A stretch of DNA of 64,000 bases. It comes from Cyclina sinensis (lineage: Eukaryota > Mollusca > Bivalvia > Venerida > Veneridae). The notes under the pieces are model-generated. The model made no database searches. It worked only from the letters and a program-made list of their open reading frames with translations, and was not told where the DNA came from. Position 1 is the first letter of the stretch; each line of letters starts with the position of its first letter. The translations under genes were made by a program, and so were the position numbers. This document shows positions 48,543-62,191 of the stretch, one piece after another. Location of the stretch: the NCBI GenBank assembly GCA_012932295.1, contig JAAONU010000003.1, positions 33,404,361 to 33,468,360 on the forward strand, in the 5' to 3' direction.

Positions 48543-50825
48543 AATAAAAATGGTACCATTTTGCTTAAAGGAGTAGTAAGAGTATTTCAGTGAACACAAA
48601 ATTTGGATAGTTTTGATTCATGCAAAACCTGTAACTGTTGAAAATTGCCAGGGACAAACACAGTAGTGCTATTTATTGATTTTTCAATACACAAGGTGTG
48701 TATAGTGATTGTGTAGATTTCTGCTGCCTATTACATAAGATCTCTTTAAAGAAAAAACACTTTAAAAAAATAGGGCCATGGTCTTTTCTCCCATATTATG
48801 GCGAGAGGCTAAAATGGGGCAGCAAGTATAATTAACACCAAATTGTGTATGTAATAATAATTAATAGTACTAGAGGCTGTTTGATACTTCCTTTTTTTAC
48901 TCAGACGATGAAAATAGCTCATATCAATGCTTTATGTTTTTACTCAGGCCTCTGACACACACTGTAAAGTTGCAGGTATCTATCCTATTATATATGATGC
49001 TCAGGCCTGGATCAAGTGGGGGTGGGAAGCACACATTTGTGTGGTATTGGTTTTAACATTACAGCGTCATTTTCGGTATTAAAATGACTATTTTAAAGAG
49101 CAATTCTATGCATTGGCATGTGTCCCACATTCCCCCACTCAGGGACATGTGCTCATAATTTGTTAATGTGGCATAAGTTGAATACATCAGCTTTTGAAAG
49201 GTGTGACACCATATAGTTGAATGACCTATAGTGGAAACACAGAAATCAGGAATCTTAATAAATTCTGTTAATACATTACAAGCCTTTCAGAATAGATGAC
49301 ATCATTCTGTAAACAAGATGACATACACAAATAGATAACAGTTTGTTAGATACAGCAAATTGTTAGCCACATAAACATTGCTAAGTGCATGCTAATTACT
49401 CCATCCTAGCAACCGAAGAATGTATTTGGGCTGGTACATTGCATCAGCTGACATTTCAGACCAATGTGCATTCTTTCTAGATATTCTTACAATTACTGTT
49501 TTACTTAAATAGTAAACATTTTGTGTTAAAATTGAAATCAGCATTTGAATTCAAACATTCAAATTTGAAACTCACAGTCTGAATTCATTGAAAACATCTA
49601 AGTATATTTGAAATCTAAATCTTTTTCATTGATATTGCCACTTAACTCTTATTTTGTCCAGATTTTTTTCTAGCAATCCCCTGACTAGGTTTTATACCGT
49701 GTCAAATCTATTACCATTTACTTATTTTAAATCTTGAAGATGTCCTTTTTGAATGGTCCATTTCAGGGCTTTATACATGTATCTGTTCTGACCCAAAAAG
49801 CAATATCACCTCAAAACCAGTACCAAAGAGTACCAAAGAATAAAAAGATATTCATTACATTTATTATCATCAGATCTGTTCTGTTCCATTATTGCAGAAT
49901 TCAGTTTAAACTTAGCACTTAAATCTATAAGATATTTATTAAAAAAGAAACCAAAAAAAAAATACATGCAATTAGTAATGTCTTTATTATGATGAAATAG
50001 CATAGGGAATGGAAATTTTGCTTAGAGGCCTATTTCCAATAAGGAATTTCCTTAGGAAATTTTGATTCTCAAGCACTGAAGGGTTATCCTTATTGATTAC
50101 TTACCATATAAGACAAACATATTGGATTTGATTTTGAAAAGACATTGTAGTATTGAAAGGAATGTGTAAAAATCAGGTATCAACACTAGAATTATTAGTA
50201 TTTGAATAAAAATTTGAAAAACAAAATACTGTTGAAAGTTGTTAGAAGATATTTTAGCCAAGTATGCATAGTTTACTCTATAGCAAACCTGAAAAAGATG
50301 GTACACAATTATAAGACATGACTAAATTTTACATTTCGAAATTCATGTTAAACACACAAAATGACAAAAGCATTCAAAATACAAGTTAACATTACTCTAT
50401 AGGATTTGTAACTCATCTCATTTATAAATTACACCTACTGTTTAAAATTATTATATTTTTAAAGCTATAAATAAATTTCATTAGAAGATAACAGTAAAGT
50501 TTTACTTTGACCTGAGCATTGCAGGTACTTACTTTAATTTGATTTTTACTACCTGCGTAGGTGGATTTTTATTGGCTCTTGTTAAGGATAAAGTCCGTAC
50601 CGGAGATCTCTTTTTTACTTTCCTTTCATTTCATTATAGTAAGTTGATACATACTACGTTATTTAATAATTGTAAAATATAGATGTAAGTGTATTTGAAA
50701 TACATGCAGGTAAATCTGGATTTTGTTGGTGATGTATAACTTTTTTTAAATTCCAGTATTATATTTTTCATTTCTTTAATTTACCATATACTTGACACGG
50801 TGAATAAAAGAATTGAAATGTCTTC

Positions 50826-50975
50826 TGTTGTAATGTGTAATGTAATTAATTACATTTGAAATGTAATGGTAATTTAATTAATTACTTTCCAATATTGTTT
50901 AATGTAATGGGTAATTAAATTGAGATTTTGGAATTTAATGTGTAAATTAATTAATTACTTTGCAATGTAATAAAC
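50826..50975. repeat. TAATTAATTAC-rich simple sequence
   Basis: Repeated TAATTAATTAC and AATGTAATGGTAATT motifs, a degenerate low-complexity tract. Confidence 0.65.
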
Positions 50976-52215
50976 CCCAGGTTTGATGGAGGGGACAGAC
51001 ATTGCCTAAGTTAATCCTGGCATTGATAACTTATATGACATTTAATTTGGTATGGGCTATTTTTCATTCATTTTTTAGGGTACTAAATGAAAATTTAAAA
51101 GCATGGTCAAACTTTACAGACAAGCAAGAACAGTAGTGTAACTTCTAATAAGGGTAAATTTTTCAAGTAACAGTCATTGTTTACATTTATTATTTTTTTC
51201 TCATTTCAGAGTAGTTGCGAAACCTAGATATAATAAAATGTTATGTAGGCTTTGAGTATAAATTCCATAAATTTTTAAGTACCAGTGTTATGAACTTTAT
51301 TGTGTTCCTTTTTAAGTATTTTGTTTCATACACTTGAAAGATGTTATTTGAGACCCCTGTATGGTTTTAAACTATTGAAATTCAAATGAAGCACATGCTA
51401 GTGTTAAACCCAAACCCTCAATTGCCCTTGTAAACTTTGATTGTTATATATTGAAGTCACGGTTAAAAATTTTTGTTTGTTTTATACATTTACTTACTTG
51501 TACTTGAAGAATCAATCTTAATAGATCAAGAAAAGGTTTGCCATTGGTTTTAAGGACTGAATTTTACATTTTGCAGAAGGATTGGGAGAGGATATCAGAG
51601 GGTTTAAACTCAACTGTAAAAATCTCCATTAAATATGCTTATATGTGAATTGAAAAATAACAAATATTTTTGTTTATTGTATGAACTTGCATAATTTTTT
51701 TGAAGGTTTACTGGTTTACTAATTTATTTTCCAGGTCTTCAGTTACAAAACAAGGCTTATGACTTGTCAATTTATTTATAAAAAACTTTTGATAAATTTA
51801 AAGTGTAAATCCAGATGTTCTTGATGATTGATTCAATCCGTTTGCTAAGTAAGCATGTCTTTTTTTTTTGTCAGTGGAAACATCTTACGGCACGAGAAAG
51901 GAAAATTCTAAAACCTTAGGCCAAAATTAAATGGATATTCGGATTGAATGTTACTGTCATTGTTGTATTAGGTTGGGAAGATTGCCTAAAGTAGGGAGAA
52001 CCCAGACATAGACTAACTTCATTGATGACTAACGATCACAATCAGTCGTGGGTCCTGAACCCCTGACTTTAGTAATTGCAAATCATAAACATTAACAGCC
52101 TCACCAGCAAGGTGACAGCATACAGAATGCTTTATAAGTTACCTTTGTTCATATCTTGTTTCTTTCATGAAAAAAAGTAATGTTTACTTGAAAAATGTGC
52201 TTATCTTTATTCCAG

Positions 52216-52253
52216 TAACCTCAGTTGTGATTTTAACTGAGAATTGAATCAAC
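52216..52253 (+). other. UAP1 5' UTR portion of first coding exon
   Basis: CTTTATTCCAG ends at 52215, 38 bases before the start codon, and looks like a splice acceptor. The transcript would therefore begin in an upstream non-coding exon. Confidence 0.55.
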
Positions 52254-55200
52254 ATGGATGTGGACAGTTTACGATCGCGACTTGATGCTGCGGGTCAAGG
52301 TCACTTGTTGAATTTCTGGGATACATTGACAGACAATGAAAAACAGTCACTATACAAAGAACTTGACCATATGAACTTCGTGGAGATCAACGGGTTCTTC
52401 GAAGCCGCAATGCAATCATTAAAACATGTGGCAGACAAGTTAGACGATCTCTTAGAGCCACTGCCAGCAGAAGTGTGCGGAAGTGTAACACGGACAGACG
52501 TAGAAAGCATGTCGGAATATAGTTCTTTAGGTAAGTTCTCTTGAAAAATGTTTATTTTGATAGAAAGCAACAACAACATACTTTCTGTTGGCATATTTAG
52601 TTTTGACTGAAAAGGTCAGTGTACATTGTTTTGTAGAATTAAATGTAAAGAAGAAAAAAGTCCCCATTTGTTATGAAAAAACAGCTAGTATGCTTTGAAG
52701 AAGAAGAAAAGTGAACATTTTTATATAAGCTCAGAAAATTAAATAAACTTGAATTATTAAACTCACTATGCTGTAATTACAAGATTATGTTACTAAAATA
52801 TTTATTTTCATAAAGTCATCAGCTTTCACAATTATGCATGCCGCTGTATACAGGCTCAGTCTTGGGTTTAATATTTCATCATAACCTTACATTATTGTCT
52901 GCTTTATGGTATGGTTAAAGCAAATATAAACAGTTAAATATGGTCATATTATCATTCAGAATTTAAAACCTGTGCCCGTGCACGTTCTTTTTCAGAAAAC
53001 ACGCTAAACTTTCTGTGAAGTCACGTTAAAATTGTCTTACATAATCTGTGCTTATGCTGCAAAACTTTTGATCATATTGAAATTTTGATAAAGTGACATG
53101 TTAACTTGATAGAGTAACTGAGAGTATTTATGGTTATAGATTATACACAATAGATAGATATACCCTGCAGTGTCAGATAACTGGTGTACTTGACACGGTG
53201 TCCAATCATTGGTTTATCAGGAAGAGGAAGTAAAAAAAACGTTAATTAAAGATATTAACCTGCAGTTTAGCCATTACATTCCAATTAATCTGTTTGATTG
53301 AAGAATTCTACCCCCTAATTTCTCTGTATATAAATAGAATAAAACCATTTTTGCCTGTTTAGCAATTACCTTTTTTTTACCTCAAGTGTACATGTGTAAA
53401 TATATTTTTAATTAAGAATATTTCCATATGATATATTTAAACTTTTCTAAATAAATGCCAAACTGTTTAGATGTTATTTTTATTTGTACTATTGCAGTAT
53501 ATAGTTGTAAAGAATTGTATTACAGTTGTATTTATAATACAGTTATTCACCAGTCTACCAGTCTGTTAAAAACAGAGCTATCAAGCCTTTATGATTGAGA
53601 TAACCTCTGCAGTTATTACTTATTTATGTGTTGTTCTTTTTCTGCACTTGTCTGTTACAGTTTTGGATTTTTTAAGTCTGACAATGAATTACAGGTCTAC
53701 AGGCTATAGCCAACAACAGTGTCGCAGTGTTACTACTAGCAGGTGGCCAGGGGACAAGATTAGGTGTCAACTACCCAAAGGGCATGTACAATGTGGGCCT
53801 GCCTTCTGAGAAGACCCTTTATCAACTACAAGCAGAAAGGATTTTAAAAGTACAACAGAATGCTCAGAACTTGACAGGGAAAGAATGTGTAGTTCCGTGG
53901 TTTGTATTTCATTTTAGTTAAATGTTACTTTTCTTCCAGTTAAGTATCAAGCATGCTTTCTCTCTGTCTGTCTGAGTTTATTTATCATCTGTACCCATTT
54001 CCCTTGACCAAAGCCCTCTGAAGATTTAAGCTATTTCAGGTTGTGGGGGATAGTGCAAGATATACTAAGCATTCTGTTTCAGAGACACTCTTGGTTCTTT
54101 AAAACACTCAGTGTATAGCATCGATACATGGAACCTTGGTTTAAAGCTCATCAGAAAATTGGCACCAGATGTGAGCTGAGTAACAAATTGAAATACACTT
54201 TTTGTCCTCATATACCAAAATATAATCATTAAAATGCTACACGTTTTCTTAGATGTTTTCACAACATGCGCCCATATCCTGTACTGTATGGATGTGCACT
54301 GTACTTCACATAATGTTTAACTATTTTAACATCAACACTAAGTCTGTGTATGGTTTGAGATTAAACAAAAGTCTTCACTAAAGCAACAATCTCATTTAAA
54401 TGAAAACATATTTATCTACAAATCATATGTCACTTTAAATGCCTTCAGACTTTTTTGTAATATAATTTTCTTGTCTTAAAACCATTCCACTAGTTTTCCA
54501 ATAATTTGCCTCTATAATTTACTTCTGGGTCATATTGTTTGACCCAACCAAATCTGTAACAGCAATTTTCATTGGTTAAAAGATATCCATGAAATATTTC
54601 CCATTTACTGTCAGTTTAACAATTTTCTAAGAAAATGTTGAAGTCTGAGCATGCGTTTTTTTAGATGCCACTGTTAGAGGCCATAGTGTTTAAATTTGTG
54701 AAAGAAAGATACTAGGAACACTCACACTACATTAATGGGAATAAACTGGATTACCCAAAGAAGACCAATTTCTTTCAATAAAATACCATTTAAAATCTTC
54801 TGAAATTCCCTTGATGCAACTTAGAACCAAGCCTTATTAGCTAGAAGCAAGTGATCATATCAACTAATCATTGAGTTGGAATAGGTTCTTTTTTCTGCAT
54901 ACCGTATCTCATTGTACAATGCATAAAATATGAATATGAATAAATTATATGGTGGTTGCATATCACAGTGTTACACGTAAGAGATTTTTCATTTTGTTAG
55001 ATAATATTTAATTGTACTTTTCCCAGAGATGCTTAAATGGCAAGGTAAATTATGCAATGTGCTGGCTACAGCTTGATAATTCAAGTGCACTTTCAGTAAT
55101 CATATGATTGAAATAATGGCAAAAATAAAGATATGAAAGTTTGTTTTTATTATCAGTAATTGTCAGTTGTTATACTTCAAATTTTTTGCTTTTTAGTACT

Positions 55201-58200
55201 TTGAACTGTAGGCAATCAGGTGGCGTGTACCAAACAAACATCATACAAATGAGGTTGAAAGTGACAGAAATTCTGAGAATACAAAGAAAGTTAAAGTTTC
55301 TCAAAAAAAAACCCAAAACACGAGTAGACAGAGGTCTTTTCCAAACTGACATTTACTATGATTTGTAGAGAAAATAATGTAACCCTAATTAAATGAGGGA
55401 AGTGTTTGTCTGAAATGTGTTGTTGTAGTATTCAGATCCAATTGTAACAAATCGGCCTTTTCAGACAACTTCGTATAAAGACCTCGTGTGTAAGTGTATG
55501 AATACACCAAATAGTAATTCGCCCCGGCTTTAATAAAAATGTAAACAAACATGGCAGAACTCACGCAGTGTTTGTCTTATGCATTAGAAAAAAGTGAAAA
55601 TAAATGTTAATTTAAAGTATAAACAGATAGAGGCTTTAAGAAATGTTTTCAATTTAGCAGACAGCACCTGTATTATAAAATAGTCCAATATGGCACCTAC
55701 CACATTATTTCCGACGTGACTTATTGAAGTCGCCCGAGGTGTTCCAAATGTATTCAGATCTAGTCTATAAAGGGCACTTGTTTGAAAAAAGTTCAACGTA
55801 CTAGTAATGGGATATGTAGTAAAGAAGGACAAGAAGATACTGTTATTTATAAGTGTTAAGTTAGTTACTCTGGTGCCAGTGCATCAGAAAGACAGTTACC
55901 AGTTGTGATAGTTGAGGAGTAGGGGATCAAACTTGCCACCTCTGGATTACCAGTCCAGCTTGTTACCACTTACTTGCTCCTGAGTGTTGCTTGGTAGCTG
56001 AGACCTTGTAGCAGTGACACTAAAGTGGCACAAGTAACCTGTCGTTTTATAGAGAGTTGATGAAGACCTGATGAAAAAAGCTTTGAAATTGATGTTTCAT
56101 TTTCTTTTGTGTTAAGCAGAGAAAAAAAAAAGATGAATGTATTTTCGATAAAATATATATAAATACAGGTATATAGCATATCTATTTTGTCAATCTCTCA
56201 GGCCTCATTATGTAACTTTTAGATAATGATAACATTACTATCTAATTGCGTAATTGACTGCTATCTTAGTAACTTTGGATGATTGTAAAAACAAACACAA
56301 TGTATGATGACTGACAGCAAAGTGGTCCTCTATACAGCTTGTATAAAAATACTGAAAAATATATGAGCTTGTTGGTGGCTGTGAGTTCAAGGGGTGAATG
56401 CAAAAAGTTATAAGTGCTATAATATATGAACAAGCAGCTCGCATGTTTTTTGCATTCACCCCACAATATGTATTCAAGTTTACGATGGGTAGATGATAAT
56501 TTGATAATTTTTTCAAATATTCTTCACCAAAATTGAAATTAAAATGTTCAAAAGCACTCAATTTATTTTATATATTAAAGCAAAACTTTAGTCCAAGACT
56601 TATAGTTTTTGAAATTCTTTGAAGTTGAAGTTTTGAAAAGAGAGACCCATCCAAATTATGTGGCTTCTGATCATCTGATATAATTTTGCTTTCTTCAATG
56701 CTAAACAGATTCCAATCTGAGGGGTAAATGCAAAAGGTTCTTAGTGCTAAAAATAATAGAGCAGATAGTACTTTTTCGCACACAACCCATGAAATATTCT
56801 AAATTGATCCTCTAAATCACATCATTCTGAAATTTAAAACTGGCTTTCCTGTTTCAGGTATATCATGACAAGTGAGCACACAAGAGAACCTACATTGGAG
56901 TTTTTTGCCAGCCATGACTATTTTGGATTGAAGAAGGAAAATGTGATACTGTTTGAACAGAATCTCTTACCATGTATTGGATTTGATGGAAAAATATTTC
57001 TAGCCAATCAGCATAAAGTGGCCCTTGCTCCAGGTCTGAAATTTTAAAATTTCCCCCTGTTACTAGAAATGCCATTGCTAGGCCTTCAAGAGTGCAATTA
57101 TAATAATACTTTTGCAATGATACATTTAAGTTAATATGAAATATATCTTCTTATCAATCTGCCATAAAGAAACCTTTATATTTACAATAGTTACTGCCAT
57201 ATATAAATCTTTGTACCTACACCGTCTTTCTTGAAAGGTCTGAAGAAAGCGTCCACCAACTACATTATAATGAGCAAACTAATCATGCTCTCAGTTAAGC
57301 TTTGACTTTTCTGTCTCATCTACTTAATGCATATTTTATAGCCCCTGGATATTTTGACTTCTGTAAGTCAAAAGTCAAGATCACTGTGGGTTATTATATA
57401 AGATGTGTATAGCTTTTATTCTTATTACAGATGGTAATGGTGGTCTGTATAAAGCTTTACGTAGCAGTAACGTCCTTACAGACATGGAATCTAGGAGCAT
57501 TAAGTATGTTCATGTATACTGTGTGGATAATATCCTTGTAAAGATGGCAGATCCAGTCTTCATGGGGTTCTGTATCAAGAAGGGAGCTAACTGTGGTGCT
57601 AAGGTTTGGTTCAGTTTTTTCTCTGTTAAACTCCCTTTAACAGTATTTAAGTTATGTACTAAGCAGTAAGCTTACCCTCTTCTCTGCCATTGTAAATATT
57701 GTTTTGCACCCTTTAGTCTGCAGATCTGTGGAGGCTGATTATATCTGCTGTTTGCCATTCAGTCAGTAAGTTTTGAATAAAGACACCTATAAAATGATGA
57801 ATGGGTCTTTCCAAATTGACATTTGCTATTAGTATGTTAGTAGGTTATTCTGTGAACAGGTAAATATGGAGAAATTTACACTGTTACACAGGATACTGGA
57901 ATTGTTGCTTCAATGAACATGCACTTTCCATTTACTGTTAGCATATAAACATTCTAAATTAAGAAGAAGTATACTTTTTATTGGGAACAGTAGTTCTCAT
58001 CATCAGATTTTTTTTTCTCAATAAATGGGCCATTATCAGTCATCAGCTTTTCTCAGTGCATTGACCTTTCTGAGTCATCAGCTATTCAAAGTGAATCAGC
58101 CTCTTGGTATTGCTGTAATAAGTATCTTTTTGTTCTTTTATACTAGTAATTGTGAGGGTTTTCAGTAAATATGGTTTTATTCTTTGTTAACAGGTGGTTG

Positions 58201-61200
58201 AGAAATCTTTTCCGACAGAGGCTGTAGGTGTAGTGTGTAAAGTAGAGGGGAAATACCAGGTGGTAGAGTACAGTGAAATTACACTGAAAACTGCCGAGAG
58301 GCGTAATGCAGATGGAAGACTTACCTTTAATGCTGGGAATATTTGCAACCATTTCTTTACATTTGACTTCTTGAAATATGTGTCAGAGTAAGTGAAAATG
58401 AGAACACTAATTTCATGGGTAGCCTTTTTTTTGTCAGTCTCCATGGAAATAATTGTCAGTCTAGATACCATATAAGCTGTTGTTTACCAAGTACTTAAAT
58501 GATACCAAATATGAGGGTTATCAGGTTTTTCTTATCAGGAGATAAGTAAAAAATTCCACCCAGTTTTTACCCGAATGTCGTAAGTTTTGAATGTTGCAAG
58601 GATTGAATTTGCAGAAGGTATATAAGAAGATCTATGCAATATTTTCAGTGAAATACTCCTTAAGAAAAGGATGATATTTAAGCTTGTAATATGCTCTGGA
58701 AAAAGTACAAAAAACTGAATATTATCGAGCTGTGTGTCAGTGGGCTGCGTCTATTAAAATTAATCATGTTTAGTTTGCAATGCTTTTCTTTCAGTCCAGA
58801 ACAAGAGTCGCAACTAAAACACCATGTAGCCAAAAAGAAAATTCCTCATGTAAATAATGGTGGTGAAATTGTGAAACCAAAGGATCCAAATGGAATCAAA
58901 ATGGAGAAATTTGTGTTTGATGTCTTCCAGTATGCAACGTAAGTATCTGTGTAAGAAGAACAGAACAGATTTATGTCATGTCGTTTGAGTTATGAGGTAA
59001 ATTGAAAGAGCCTACATGTAAGTTATGTGGAAATTGAAAGAAGCAAAATTAGGTGGAATAAATCTGATCTTCCAAGGTATATTTACAAAGGAATATGTAT
59101 GCAAAGACTATTGTCAGATTTTATATACTTGCAGCTGTTTCATTTATGTCACTCTATGTTCTTATACAGGTTTTTTTTAATGTCAAATTTCAAATCAAAG
59201 GATATTAATGGTTTTAGAAGTCAATAAATGTAAACTACTATGAGTGCAAATAAACTTTTTTTATTAATTATTTATTGACTGGTTCAAAGTAAATGTAACA
59301 ACAGTTGTATTAAAAGAGCTGTGATGTTGAGACAGAGTGTCATACACCTAACCCAGAGGTCATGGGTTTGAATTCTCTTTTTGCACTCCGACCTTGACTT
59401 CCACATTTGTACTTACCACGTAACTGGTGTACTCGTTAAGAGTTGTTGGTAAAAGCTGGACAATCAAGTGTCAACTACCTCTGCTTAGAAATGATTTCTT
59501 TTAAGTTTTCTTATTCGCTGTCTAGTTGTGTGACGGTTTCTTTCTTCAAGTGGGGAGTGATTTACTAACAACTTTAGGCCTTTATTTGTGTTTTGGTGCT
59601 TTGCTATTTTGTTTGTATCATGTAGAATGCAGATGCTTTTTATAGACTTCAGAAGGTGTTTTCGTTTAACTTATGTTGTTGTTGTTGTTCATTTTTGACT
59701 GGTTTTCATTTTTTTTCCATAGTGTCATTTAACATTATAAAGGTTGATCAACAACCATTTGTAACTCTGAAAGAAATGATGTTCTTTTGACAAGTTAGAC
59801 AAGCATTTTGTAGTAAAACAGTGAGCTTTGGGAACCATGAAAATTCATCGATATATTTTGTATGATATTAATTTGCTAATGCTTTTACATTTACACGTTA
59901 AAGAGCTTTTTGATTAGATTAGTGCAGTTTTTGTTTTTTACTTTGTTTTATGCTGGTAGTTTTAACACTAACCTGGTGCTTTTGTCTTCTTTTTTTTATT
60001 TTCTGTGGTGTGTTTGTCTGTTTGTGTGTGTGGTTTGCCTGTAACCTGAATTATAATCTGAATGGAAAACTAACTGTATTACATGGTTTTTGTTATCTGG
60101 TGTCATGGTGATGGTTTTGTTGCGCATGCTCTAAATTCTATCTCTTTTTTTTTTTTCAAAAACTCTATTGTACTTAATAACCCTGCAATTACATTCCTCC
60201 GAAATATGAAAACATATGTTTTCTGTTGACATTCTTAAATTTCTGTATCTATTTTCACTATTATCATATACATCATGAAATCTGTCTTTCCAATGTGAAT
60301 ATTTCGGTATATGAATCTTTCAATTTATTTCTCTTTTTTACCCCTGCTCCCTTAAAAAAATGTCACTTAACACTGCGTGCATTTTGCATTCTTCCTTAAT
60401 CTTCTGCATTGCATGACCTTGACTCACACCCTTTAATTTCTTTTTCACTTTGCTACACTTTCACCTTGCTTTAATCCTGCCTTGACATTAACCTTGGTTG
60501 ACGTGTTGTCCAAATTCACAATGTTGTGTTTAACAAATCTCGGTTATGAACTCTGTTGCATGTGTTATGTTTATTTGAATAAAACTTTGTTATACATCTT
60601 ACAATTGTTTGAAACTTTGATGTTATGAACTGTAACACACAAATTTAATGGAATGAAAAAAACTATTCTGTGCATGCCCACACAAATGTTTGATCCCCTG
60701 TGTTGTTTGTTGTGTGTTCTTTGTGTTAAATGTGACAGGAGCTTTGCCGTCTGGGAAGTACTAAGGGAAGACGAGTTCTCCCCCTTGAAGAATGCAGATG
60801 GTGCTCCGAAAGACACACCAACAACATGTAGACAAGATCTGTGCAGCCTGCATCGCCGGATGATGCTTCAAGCTGGAGCAAAGTTTGTACACAAAGATGG
60901 ATCCGAAATTCCCCACATCCCAAGGTATTTTTTTTTAAATTATACCTAACCACAGTTTAAAATATTACAAAAAATAACCAAATCATGTTCATTCCAAACC
61001 TCCACCCTAATTGTTTGCTATCTTACTTGTGACATGTTACGCATGTCACTGATAAAACTGAAATGCCAGAAATGCTTTCCTGAATAGTCTTTCTTCTTTG
61101 CATGTCTTTTGATTATCTCTTCACAGTCCTTTAGTATAATCTCTGAACATCAAGGTGAAAAAAATTAGAGTTAGCATGTTCCTAGTAGTAAAATCAAAGA

Positions 61201-62191
61201 ATTGAAGATGTGATACAAGCACATGGCATTGGATGTTTTCAACTTTCTAAACATGATTTCCATCTGTTTATTATGCCTCATTTTCTTGTTTCTGTCTCTG
61301 TTTAAACATGTGCTATATTGTCCATATTGTGTTATATTGACCAGTTCTTCAGGTCCATATATTGTACGTTTCTATGTAACAGCACAATGCTCTTTTTATG
61401 ACCAAGTTCTGGACTGATGAACTCCTGGGATAATATACTGATACATTGAAATCCCAGCCAAATGATTTACTGTTATAATCTGTTCTATTTATAACTATGT
61501 GTAAACACAGTTTCTCATATTTTTGTACGACACCACTTGCTGTTAATGTGTAGACTTGTAAACAAAAGTTGAAGAAGAAAAATATAGACCAAATTTGTTA
61601 ATAGACTTACTCCGGAATAAAGAATATTTGGGTTTTTCCCAGCTAATCCGGGGGTACAAACAGAATTTTACAGTTACAACAAGGCAAATCAGCGCAACAC
61701 GTTGATCAACCTTTTGTGAAGGGTTATGTACCGTGAAGCCATAACGGTAGAAGTTTGTTTGTACCCCCGGATTAGCTGGGAAAAACCCACATTTGCCGAG
61801 TTCCGGATAACATCTATTGTAAAACTGAAATGATAAACCAGACACAGTAATCTTACTTGTCATTCAGTCTCTCACAGATTAAGTGCCAATGATTATTTAA
61901 ATTGTTGCTGCCTATTAACTTACAGTCACACTTGTTCATGTTATTTCTTTTCTAATTAACATTTAGATCTTTGATTTTATCATACAATCCATTCTGTGTA
62001 TTCAAGATAAAATTGGTACCTTGGTTTCTTTATCACTAGATATAGGTAGAAAAAATGGGGTTTCTTAAAGAGACAAGCATAAGATCAAAGATCATCATAA
62101 TTGTTGTTTCACAAACTTTGCATGTCTCTCCACCTGCATGTTGCTGTTGTTGTTATTTCAGTACCACGACACAAGCTGATGCCGGAGATAA
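52254..62191 (+). CDS. UAP1: UDP-N-acetylglucosamine pyrophosphorylase, 3' end outside window
   Basis: Makes UDP-GlcNAc (and UDP-GalNAc) from UTP and the sugar 1-phosphate in the cytosol, the last step before chitin, N-glycan and O-GlcNAc synthesis. Coding exons: 52254-52530, 53695-53899, 56858-57033, 57431-57603, 58194-58387, 58795-58938, 60739-60924, 62162-62191. All junctions are GT-AG and in phase, giving 461 full codons. The N terminus is the helical [19 protein letters not shown] region. The nucleotide-binding loop [12 protein letters not shown] is at residues 105-116 and is followed by [12 protein letters not shown]. Further family motifs are [60 protein letters not shown] and [16 protein letters not shown]. 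The last roughly 50 residues of the family (usual length about 505-520) must lie to the right. Introns hold several hairpin elements and a 55-bp satellite. Confidence 0.95.
55908..55985 (-). mobile_element. tRNA-like SINE fragment
   Basis: On the minus strand, AGTGGTAACAAGCTGGACTG plus GTAATCCAGAGGTGG is followed by AAGTTTGATCCCC, a tRNA-like A-box/anticodon-arm/B-box order. Pairing is too poor for a real tRNA. It lies in UAP1 intron 2. Confidence 0.45.
56391..56462. mobile_element. 72-bp hairpin element, copy 1
   Basis: GGGGTGAATGCAAAAA at the left pairs with TTTTTTGCATTCACCCC at the right around a 39-base loop. A diverged relative lies 330 bp downstream. UAP1 intron 2. Confidence 0.65.
56721..56787. 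mobile_element. Hairpin element, diverged copy 2
   Basis: GGGGTAAATGCAAAAGGTTC plus TTAGTGCTAA corresponds to the start of copy 1 (GGGGTGAATGCAAAAAGTTA plus TAAGTGCTAT). The right arm is decayed. Confidence 0.5.
58939..60738. other. UAP1 intron 6, no extra exon seen
   Basis: 1.8 kb. A weak tRNA-like patch occurs at about 59325-59395 (B-box-like GGGTTTGAATTC). Short GTT and GTGT runs occur near 59680 and 60022. No conserved alternative exon recognised. Confidence 0.45.
61600..61818. mobile_element. MITE-like element with perfect 33-bp inverted arms
   Basis: TGGGTTTTTCCCAGCTAATC plus CGGGGGTACAAAC (61629-61661) is perfectly inverted at 61757-61789. Weaker pairing continues outward through TCCGGAA to AATAGA on both sides, giving a 219-bp element. 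The perfect inner arms argue for recent insertion or for gene conversion between arms. UAP1 intron 7. Confidence 0.8.
62162..62191 (+). other. UAP1: 30-bp in-frame UAP1 micro-exon
   Basis: Bounded by TTATTTCAG and GTAAGT. With the split codons it encodes [10 protein letters not shown] plus the start of the next codon. Because it is 30 bp and both flanking junctions have the same phase, it can be skipped without a frameshift. It falls immediately after EIPHIP, where vertebrate UAP1 gains or loses 17 residues between its AGX1 and AGX2 isoforms. Confidence 0.75.

Larger units (their letters stand above)
46824..52215. other. Intergenic/5' region of UAP1
   Basis: No coding exon recognised. A poly-C run (47613-47625) and GCGTGCGTGCGCGCGCC (47647-47662) mark a local GC-rich patch near 47.6 kb. 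A good donor-like AG/GTGAGT lies at 47861-47868, so a non-coding UAP1 first exon could end there. That is a guess from one motif. A small hairpin (48510-48542) and a TAAT-rich patch (50826-50975) are annotated separately. Confidence 0.4.

Noticed and set aside
53591..53809. 72-codon open frame overlapping UAP1 exon 2
   Set aside because: Wrong frame relative to the conserved UAP1 reading that begins at the acceptor before 53695.
59325..59395. tRNA-like patch; similar ones at 62318-62390, 26215-26300 and 23340-23410
   Set aside because: Only a B-box-like motif is convincing in each and no second copy is visible in the window, so they are not annotated as SINEs.
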